From Nitrososphaeraceae archaeon (GTDB lineage Archaea > Thermoproteota > Nitrososphaeria > Nitrososphaerales > Nitrososphaeraceae), in assembly GCA_031316115.1 (NCBI GenBank), contig JALDRC010000003.1:62001-126000 (forward strand): a stretch of 64,000 nt of DNA, read 5' to 3'. Under the pieces are notes generated by a model that ran no database searches, was not told the DNA's origin, and saw only the letters and a list, made by a program, of their open reading frames with translations. Of this stretch, positions 57,480-64,000 are shown one piece after another (position 1 is the stretch's first letter; every line of letters begins with the position of its first letter). The translations under genes and the position numbers were made by a program.

Positions 57480-58151
57480 TTATGCTACTATCTTTGTTCT
57501 ATAAAATGAAAGAATTATTCCTGCTGCTCCAAGTGCTATAGCGACATAAATCATTAGATATATTACATCAATATCTTTTTGTATAGAATCAATTTTATCT
57601 AAAGATTCTGCTATTAAGGATTGTGTTGAATTTATTTCGTTGTTTGAATCTCTTATTTGTTTAGAAATATCGTTTATCAACGGTCCCATCTGTTTTGCGA
57701 TATTTTGAGTAGATTCAGTAGTACCGCTGGATTCTATAGGAAAAGCTAATTTGTCAGTAGTTTCAACATCTTCTATCGCTACTTTCGTATCAACATTTTG
57801 ATCATTAATTTTTCCATTTATGGACAGAGAATAAGATCCTATTTTCTTAGGAATAATGTCAGCTACATAGGCGCCAGCAGATTGTTCAGAAGGTAAAAAT
57901 CTTAATTCTTTTGAAAGGCCTCCGTATGTTACGGAAGTAGAAACATCTTTTAGTGCGTTTCTAATTGGATTATCCTCTTCAGATACTGAAAGCCATACTT
58001 GATTCAAGAGATCTATCATCGGAGGTTCATTTACCCAACCTACTTCAAGAGTAAGATTTCCTATTTGAACTGTTTGATGAGCGAATACAACAGATGGATT
58101 TAAGAAGATTAATATCAACATGATAGGAAGAACAAGTAACAGGATTTTCAT
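57480..58151 (-). CDS. Secreted anchored protein, coiled coil plus C-terminal helix
   Basis: A 223-residue protein with a signal peptide (1-24, ending VFAHQ), a beta-rich domain (about 25-130; HQTVQIGNLTLEVGWVNEPP), a helical linker with heptad pattern (about 150-195; IAKQMGPLINDISKQIRDSN) and a membrane helix (about 197-217) with a short basic tail. The histidine right after signal cleavage (H25) and its divergence from the CopC-CopD fusion gene suggest a periplasmic copper role, as in CopC-like proteins. This is inference; no clear copper site is visible. Confidence 0.72.
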   Translation of the reverse strand: MKILLLVLPIMLILIFLNPSVVFAHQTVQIGNLTLEVGWVNEPPMIDLLNQVWLSVSEEDNPIRNALKDVSTSVTYGGLSKELRFLPSEQSAGAYVADIIPKKIGSYSLSINGKINDQNVDTKVAIEDVETTDKLAFPIESSGTTESTQNIAKQMGPLINDISKQIRDSNNEINSTQSLIAESLDKIDSIQKDIDVIYLMIYVAIALGAAGIILSFYRTKIVA

Positions 58152-58445
58152 AGTAGGGTAATAGGTTGGGCCATATTTTAAGTATTAAAAAAATGAAGAT
58201 GGGTAACTGAATGAAAATCGTATGTTTTGAATATTATGTAATATTCCCATCTATGATAATGAGTATTATTAGAAAAATTTTCTTATTACTGATTATCGAT
58301 TTCCAAAGAAAACACTAAACTAAATACAGATAATACATGTCGGTTAATGATTGCAATCACTGCAAAGAGAAATTAATACTTATAACCTGATCTCTACCAG
58401 TGTACCATAAATTATATAGTTCTATTTGGTTAATAATTAAAGTCA

Positions 58446-61400
58446 ATGTTTCCTATAAACAACTTTCAGATTTCATTCAAATTTATTCTTTTAAGTATAC
58501 TATTGTTTAGTCTATCAAATTTTCTTCAAAATGTGGATGCACATCCTATAGTTATAAATTCTATTCCCAAACAATTTCAAGCTGTTGAAACAGCACCAGA
58601 TAAAGTAACGCTTTTTTTTAGTGAACCAATAGTATTAAAATTTAGCCAAATTTTTGTTCTAGATTCAGAGGGAAATCATGTTGAAGAAGGTGATGCCACT
58701 AATTTAGATGGCGACCATGCTACAATTACTATCCCTCTCAAAAAAGACCTCCAAGCAGGAACATATACAATCGTTACCAAAGTTCTTTCTGCTGTAGATG
58801 GACACGTAGTAGATAATTCTGTTATTTTTAATTTTGGAGAGGGAGGAAGTGCTGCAGATCTTCAAAAAGCTGCTACCGAAAAGAAAGATATACTGAAATT
58901 GTTATCTCTTGAAAATTCGTTTTCAAGAATTCCAGGATATATTGGTCAAATAATATTAGTAGGTAGTATTTTTACTTTTTTGTGGATTCGAAAACCCTTT
59001 TTAAAATTTAATTGGTTATTTAATAGCGTTGAATCATATGCTACTGAGATTAGGAAAAATTTACTAAGATTAGATATTATTGCGACTTTACTCATTTTGG
59101 GATCTATTGTTGCAATGGTTTTAGTTCAAGCTTCATCAATCAACGGAACTATAGCTGATGTATTTAGTACAGAGTTTGGAAATATGGTTCTAATACGATT
59201 AGTTTTATCTATGGCCCTTTTTATTATATTAATAAATCTTTATCGTAAGATAAAGACATCTATTCTAAGCATAAAGAATTCAATGATAATTCTCGGGATT
59301 GGATTGGTAATACTGTTAACAAATAGTTTAATATCTCATGCTGCAGCATTACAAGATGATATTGTTCCCATATTTCTAGATTATTTCCATGGATTTGCTG
59401 CCTCTATTTGGATTGGTGGACTGATATTTTTGTCATTTGTGTTAGTTCCAAGACTTTTAAAGGTTAAACCTGAGATCTTGAAAATTAAATTGGGTTCTAT
59501 TATAATACCAAGATTCACATCAATTATTTTACCAATCTTAGGGAGCTTGAGTATTACTGGTCCGACATTATTATGGTCAATTGAAAGTGATTTTTCGTTA
59601 GCGTTTTCATCTTTGTATGGAAAAATACTTGTTGTAAAATTGACATTAGCAATAATCATGATAATACTGGGTGCATATCATCAATTTATAACTCAAAACA
59701 AATTACAAAATCTCCTTGTAAAACCTATAACAAGTACGCAGAACGGAAATTATGATGAAACAGGAAATACACAATTAGTTATCGATAAATCATCTTTATT
59801 AAATAAATTTAAAAAGAACATACAGATTGAATCATTTATTGGCATTGGTCTTTTATTAGCAGTTTCATTAATGACGAATATGGTTTTACCTTCAGGAGAA
59901 TTTCCTTCAACCGACAATGAAACCAATATTTTTACTACTAATCTCTTAGGAGGAGGGAATAATGTGATGAACAATGAAAATCAAAATTTGTACTCTACAA
60001 CATTATTTGCTAATGATCAAAAAATTGATGTAGATTTAGAGCCTTTATCATTGGGTCAAAATAATATTGTAGCTACTTTTACATATAGCAACGGATCTCA
60101 GGTACAAAACATAGATAATGCCTCTTTAAATATAGTTCAGATAGAAAAAGGAATTGGTCCAATTCCTATCGAAATGAATAAAGACTCAGAATCCACATTC
60201 TCAGCGTCTATTCCTATTAGTACTCTTGGTTTATGGCTTTTTGAATTACAAGGGAAAACTTCAGAGCCAAACGTTCCTAATACCGTAGCATCTTTTTCTG
60301 TTGATATAAGACCTAAAATATCAGATTTAAATTTCAACATTACAGAATATAAATTTCCAGAACAATCTCTACCATTGTATCCAGTCTATCATTCCCAGAG
60401 TAACTCAATTTGGATTGGAGACACATCTCCAGGAAGTGGGAGATTATGGGAATTTAACTTGGAAAATAATAATTTTACTATGCATAAAATAACTGGAATA
60501 AATCTTATAACATTAGCTATTTTCGATCTTAAGAATGCTAATGTCTTATGGCTAGTTGATCCGACTTCTAATATTCTTGGGAAATATAATATTGATACAG
60601 AAGAATTTAATCAATATGAAATACCTGTAGAGGGGATAGTTACAGGTCTAACAATAGATGACAAGGATAATGTATGGATCGCAAACTTGCAAGATAATTC
60701 CATTATTAAATTTGATGCAGTTAATAATACATTTACATCATTTGATATACCTACAGAAAATTCTAATCCACTTGGACTCACTTTTGATGAACAAAATAAC
60801 AACATATGGTTTATAGAGTCGATAGGAAAGATTGGTAAAATAAATTTACAAACTAACGAAATTGTAGAATATCCTCGGGAAAATGATACAGCAAATAAGA
60901 ATATAATGGTAGAACCTACCTTTCTGATATTGGATCCGGATAGTTCAAATATATATATTAGTAATCATGGAAATAACAAAATAATCCAATTTAATCAGTT
61001 TTCTGAATCTTTTAAAGAGTTTGATCTAGGCGATCCAGAAGGCCTGGCATTTGGAATGGCTTTCGATCAGTATAATAATCTTTGGATAGCTGAACATGTA
61101 GTAGATACACTAGCATTGCTAGATCCAACTAATGGAGAAACATTTAATGTAAATATTCCAACTCAGGGTTCATTTGTTCAATATATTATATCGGATTCAA
61201 AAGGAGAAGTTTGGTTTGCAGAACAAAGAGGAAATGCATTGGGAAAGGTTTCTACGACTTTTACTCCTTCTATTTCACAGGCAAGTAGCAAATCACAGAC
61301 TGCTATAAATGGAAGTCTTAATACTAATTTGAATCAAACTAATCCTATATTTTCCACGCAACTATTAGAAGGAGTAGACTTTCACAATGTTTTCGGTCCT

Positions 61401-61535
61401 ATAATTATACTAGGGGTTTTAGGAGCTACAGTATTATATGTGTTAAATGATCGACAAGTTCGAATTAATCTACAAGATATGGAAAATTATAAACCATCTC
61501 AAAGAAAATATAAAAAAAGTAAAACTAAAAACTGA
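58446..61535 (+). CDS. CopC-CopD fusion with C-terminal beta-propeller
   Basis: A 1029-residue membrane protein with three parts. Signal peptide 9-32, then a CopC domain with mature His33 (AHPIVINSIP) and the SAVDGHVVDNSVIFNF motif (H120). A CopD domain with about eight membrane helices follows (160-480), including the HGFAASIWIGGLIFLSFVLV motif. After a beta-rich linker comes a virginiamycin-B-lyase/NHL-like propeller (about 640-945; repeats such as IDDKDNVWIANLQDNSIIKF). A final helix (about 990-1008) anchors the end. CopC binds copper outside, CopD carries it in. The propeller may sense or bind ligand. It is divergent from the secreted H25 protein. Confidence 0.9.
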   Translation: MFPINNFQISFKFILLSILLFSLSNFLQNVDAHPIVINSIPKQFQAVETAPDKVTLFFSEPIVLKFSQIFVLDSEGNHVEEGDATNLDGDHATITIPLKKDLQAGTYTIVTKVLSAVDGHVVDNSVIFNFGEGGSAADLQKAATEKKDILKLLSLENSFSRIPGYIGQIILVGSIFTFLWIRKPFLKFNWLFNSVESYATEIRKNLLRLDIIATLLILGSIVAMVLVQASSINGTIADVFSTEFGNMVLIRLVLSMALFIILINLYRKIKTSILSIKNSMIILGIGLVILLTNSLISHAAALQDDIVPIFLDYFHGFAASIWIGGLIFLSFVLVPRLLKVKPEILKIKLGSIIIPRFTSIILPILGSLSITGPTLLWSIESDFSLAFSSLYGKILVVKLTLAIIMIILGAYHQFITQNKLQNLLVKPITSTQNGNYDETGNTQLVIDKSSLLNKFKKNIQIESFIGIGLLLAVSLMTNMVLPSGEFPSTDNETNIFTTNLLGGGNNVMNNENQNLYSTTLFANDQKIDVDLEPLSLGQNNIVATFTYSNGSQVQNIDNASLNIVQIEKGIGPIPIEMNKDSESTFSASIPISTLGLWLFELQGKTSEPNVPNTVASFSVDIRPKISDLNFNITEYKFPEQSLPLYPVYHSQSNSIWIGDTSPGSGRLWEFNLENNNFTMHKITGINLITLAIFDLKNANVLWLVDPTSNILGKYNIDTEEFNQYEIPVEGIVTGLTIDDKDNVWIANLQDNSIIKFDAVNNTFTSFDIPTENSNPLGLTFDEQNNNIWFIESIGKIGKINLQTNEIVEYPRENDTANKNIMVEPTFLILDPDSSNIYISNHGNNKIIQFNQFSESFKEFDLGDPEGLAFGMAFDQYNNLWIAEHVVDTLALLDPTNGETFNVNIPTQGSFVQYIISDSKGEVWFAEQRGNALGKVSTTFTPSISQASSKSQTAINGSLNTNLNQTNPIFSTQLLEGVDFHNVFGPIIILGVLGATVLYVLNDRQVRINLQDMENYKPSQRKYKKSKTKN

Positions 61536-61818
61536 TAAATTTCAAGAGCGTTGTATTGGACAATGATATTTTCCTTGATAGATTTTAATTTTTTATGTAT
61601 TAATAATTCAGTTGGGTTAAAAGAATAAACTGAAATATTTCATTTATCTAAATACAATAAAACTCATGGTATAAAAATCGAAATTTAGCATTATACCTAT
61701 ATTTATTCGTTAACAACCTTATTTCGTCGCTCTGAATTAATCGTTATGAAAAATTTCCTATTCAATATTTAATAAAATTAGATGGTTAAATAGCTTGAAT
61801 CTTTTAATATAAAGATTA

Positions 61819-62310
61819 TCATGATGGATTGAAAAAATCAAATACAGAAGCCAAAAGACCTTTTTGTGGTTCGCGTACAGAAATATCAAATTTGGTCATC
61901 AGAGGATTTGTTGCATATTTTGGATCATCATTGATTTTAGCCAGCAAAAATATTTCATAGTCACTACTATTAGTGAACATATGATCAATAAAAATATCCC
62001 CTATAGGATAAAATTTATATGGAATTTGATCAACAATTTTCCCTAGTTTTTTATCTTTTATTATTATAGATGCGAATAATCCATAAACATCTAGATTGTC
62101 CTTTTGAACATTAAAATTCAATTTGGCAGAATCCCCATTTGGAATAGGTTCCTTTGGATATGGTAGAAATAAGATTTTGTAATTTTCAATCTCTGTCATT
62201 ATTACGTTTGGAGCATCTTCTGGTATGTGACCGTAGACAGAACCATATGCTAATGAAGCAATGAGACACATAAATGTCAATTCTATTATGAAAAAAGTAT
62301 TACATTTCAA
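61819..62310 (-). CDS. Secreted protein of unknown function
   Basis: A 163-residue protein with a signal peptide (about 5-27). The mature domain (residues 28-150) is predicted beta-rich: ENYKILFLPYPKEPIPNGDS, then LDVYGLFASIIIKDKKLG and DHMFTNSSDYEIFLLAKIN. This pattern resembles CopC/YtkA-like or cupredoxin-type folds but lacks an evident copper site. It lies 22 bases downstream of the next secreted-protein gene on the same strand, so the two are probably one operon. Confidence 0.7.
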   Translation of the reverse strand: MKCNTFFIIELTFMCLIASLAYGSVYGHIPEDAPNVIMTEIENYKILFLPYPKEPIPNGDSAKLNFNVQKDNLDVYGLFASIIIKDKKLGKIVDQIPYKFYPIGDIFIDHMFTNSSDYEIFLLAKINDDPKYATNPLMTKFDISVREPQKGLLASVFDFFNPS

Positions 62311-62332
62311 ACTAATATCATTGCCATTGTTG

Positions 62333-62773
62333 TCATTCAGTTTGTAATGAACTAATTGTAAAATTCATTTTGAATACATCAGGGCTCGGCCTATGAGCTA
62401 CTAAACCAGAACCTGTAAAGTCTACTTCTCCTTGAGTGGAATCAGATAACAATTTATCTGTTGTATAATAGATTCCACCTATATTCCAAAGATTTGAAGG
62501 TGCCGTATTATTTGATGTTATCGTGTAGGCAATTATGTCTACCGGCAGAGTAGAATTGAACTTTACGATTCCGTGAAAGATCTTTTCCCCGGTGGTATTT
62601 ACTAGATTTACTATCTGATGGGATTCATGACCCAACGCATTATGAGGTACAGAATTTTGATTTAATATTGTTTGGTCAGTATCTACAGCATTAACATAAT
62701 CCACATTTATAAAGAGTATACTCGTGATTAAAAGGATTAAAGGAATAATAATCAAATACTGATGATTTATCAT
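62333..62773 (-). CDS. Secreted protein of unknown function
   Basis: A 146-residue protein with a signal peptide (about 5-29, ending YVNAVDTD). The mature part is beta-rich; a histidine-rich stretch (VPHNALGHESHQIVNLVN) may bind metal. N-glycosylation-type sequons are present (NTTG, NNTAPSN). It is first in a two-gene operon with 61819-62310. The neighbouring copper-related genes suggest a copper or redox context, but that is inference. Confidence 0.68.
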   Translation of the reverse strand: MINHQYLIIIPLILLITSILFINVDYVNAVDTDQTILNQNSVPHNALGHESHQIVNLVNTTGEKIFHGIVKFNSTLPVDIIAYTITSNNTAPSNLWNIGGIYYTTDKLLSDSTQGEVDFTGSGLVAHRPSPDVFKMNFTISSLQTE

Positions 62774-63263
62774 TTAGAAATTTTTATTAAGTTTTTTATT
62801 TAAAATTATTGGAACATTCTTCGATATGAATTAAAAATTCCAGGCAGAAAGATTTTAACAAAATTCGTTGTTTATAAAAACCTTAATTGAAATAAAATTA
62901 TTTTTACAGTCTTAAATAAATTCAAGTAATCTATCATAGTATCTATTGATACTGATTCTAATATATAAAAGATAAAATTCCATTCAAAATATATGATACA
63001 ATCTGATGTAATCAAATACTTAAGTAAATTAAACTATTGATTTTTTAACAAATTATGAGATTGGAGAAAATGTTTTAACAAATAAGAATTGAGAATATAG
63101 TTAAAAAATGGTTTATTAACTATCTACGCAGTTATCAACATAGAAATTAAAGGTAATTCATACATGATGAAATAATTGTAATAGGATATTTATTACCTAG
63201 TGCTAACCTCATTAATGCGATTTAAGATTTTTAAGCAGGTTATAAGAAATAATAGTCAATCAT
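62774..63263. other. Intergenic region
   Basis: About 490 AT-rich bases between divergent genes, expected to hold both promoters. No gene or RNA was recognised. Confidence 0.5.
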
Positions 63264-64000
63264 ATGGTTCAATTTCTTATACTGCAAATTTTAATAGTTT
63301 CGTTAATATTCTTAACTTTTGCCACCACTTTAAAATTTGGCTATTCTGAACCAATTATTAATGATCCTTCTTTAAGTGTACAAATTATAGCAAAAGATTT
63401 TTCCAAACCAACAGGAATGGTATTTTTAGATAACAACATTATGGTTATTGAAAAAGACGGAGATGTAAAATTAATTTCAGAGGATACCAAAGAAGAATCT
63501 ACATTATTACAATTCGATGTTGATACTAAAAGCGAAAGAGGATTGTTAGGAATTGAAACAAACGGAAATGATGTTTTTTTTTATCTCACTGATGCAAGTT
63601 CAGATCCAATTAAAAATAGAGTTTTTAAATACTTGTGGAATGGAAATGAATTGTCTAACCCCAAATTGATATTAGATCTTCCTGCGTTACCAGGACCCAA
63701 TCACGATGCTGGAAAACTAGTTCTAGAAAAAAATAATCAAAATGGAATAACGGAAAATCTTTATGTAATAATTGGTGATCTTAAACATGATGGAATACTT
63801 CAAAATCAAAAATCGGAGGATGAACCCGATGATACAGGAGTAATATTCCGAATCAATGCATTAGATGGTTCACCAGTAGACAATAATCCGTTTATTGCAA
63901 ACTCTGATTTTTCAAAATATTTTGCATACGGAATTAGAAATAGTTTTGGCTTAACATTGGATCCAGAATCTGGTTATCTATGGGAAACTGAAAACGGTCC
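63264..64000 (+). CDS. PQQ-dependent sugar dehydrogenase-type protein (5' part)
   Basis: The first 245 codons of a secreted soluble glucose/sorbosone dehydrogenase-type propeller, cut by the window edge. A signal peptide (about 4-24) comes first. Motifs: FSKPTGMVFLDNNIMVIEKD, ERGLLGIET, PGPNHDAGKL, NLYVIIGD and finally YGIRNSFGLTLDPESGYLWE, then TENGP at the edge. These are the repeat motifs of the family; PNHDAGKL corresponds to the catalytic-base HxxG motif with His in NHDAGKL. In archaea the cofactor and substrate are uncertain because PQQ synthesis is not shown here. Confidence 0.9.
   Translation, partial: MVQFLILQILIVSLIFLTFATTLKFGYSEPIINDPSLSVQIIAKDFSKPTGMVFLDNNIMVIEKDGDVKLISEDTKEESTLLQFDVDTKSERGLLGIETNGNDVFFYLTDASSDPIKNRVFKYLWNGNELSNPKLILDLPALPGPNHDAGKLVLEKNNQNGITENLYVIIGDLKHDGILQNQKSEDEPDDTGVIFRINALDGSPVDNNPFIANSDFSKYFAYGIRNSFGLTLDPESGYLWETENG

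Noticed and set aside
1-64000. tRNA, rRNA and CRISPR arrays
   Set aside because: Strings such as TTCAAATCC (e.g. near 42098) lack a matching acceptor stem and D-arm; no regularly spaced repeats were seen.

Overview
The window is archaeal and almost certainly comes from an ammonia-oxidising archaeon of the class Nitrososphaeria (Thaumarchaeota). The sequence shows archaeal informational genes (TFB, Orc1/Cdc6, ribosomal proteins S27e, L44e and S19e, the RNase P protein Rpr2, Nep1, a PDCD5-type protein), a lower-ligand cobalamin cluster with archaeal CobY, coenzyme F420 genes (cofC, cofD), heme O synthase, copper proteins and many secreted proteins of the kind common in this group. DNA is very AT-rich, starts are often TTG or GTG, and several promoters have a TATA box about 26-31 bases before the start codon, as in leaderless transcripts. 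A soil lineage such as Nitrosocosmicus is my guess from the AT content, loose gene packing and copper/IS load; no rRNA or amo gene is present to prove it.

Bases 1-22,100 are sparse. Isolated genes (NHL-repeat surface protein, four-CBS protein, metallophosphoesterase, ZnuA-like binding protein, small secreted proteins, a wHTH regulator) are separated by 1-2 kb AT-rich gaps. Much of the rest is insertion-sequence material: the 3' part of an IS5/IS427-group element at the left edge, two decayed copies of one IS6-family element, an HTH transposase fragment, a decayed IS1595 element, and an intact ISH1-like element with an 8-bp target duplication sitting inside a decayed IS427-group element. A multicopper oxidase of clearly higher GC lies in the middle of this IS-rich zone and looks acquired.

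Bases 22,500-63,300 are dense. They hold TFB, a tautomerase, a SsuA/TauA-like binding protein, ctaB, an aspartate-semialdehyde-dehydrogenase-type reductase, a five-gene cobalamin operon (Thr-P decarboxylase, a CbiP lacking its glutaminase domain, CbiB, CobS, CobY), ribosomal and RNase P genes, Nep1, Cdc6 with an overlapping wHTH gene, ValRS, a PTPS-family protein, an asparagine-synthetase-like PP-loop protein (also without glutaminase), purB, a CitE-like lyase, a zinc-binding MDR reductase and cofC-cofD. The right end is envelope and copper related: a tail-anchored secreted protein, a CarH-like B12-binding protein with a new N-terminal domain, a CopC-CopD-beta-propeller fusion, three secreted proteins and the start of a PQQ-type sugar dehydrogenase cut by the window edge.

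The most unusual points are the CarH-type W-x9-EH cobalamin sensor fused to a non-MerR N-terminus close to a cobalamin operon, the two glutaminase-free amidotransferase synthetases in a presumed ammonia oxidiser, the same apparent -1 frameshift site in two IS427-group copies, and a readable nested-insertion history. No CRISPR array, rRNA or tRNA was recognised.
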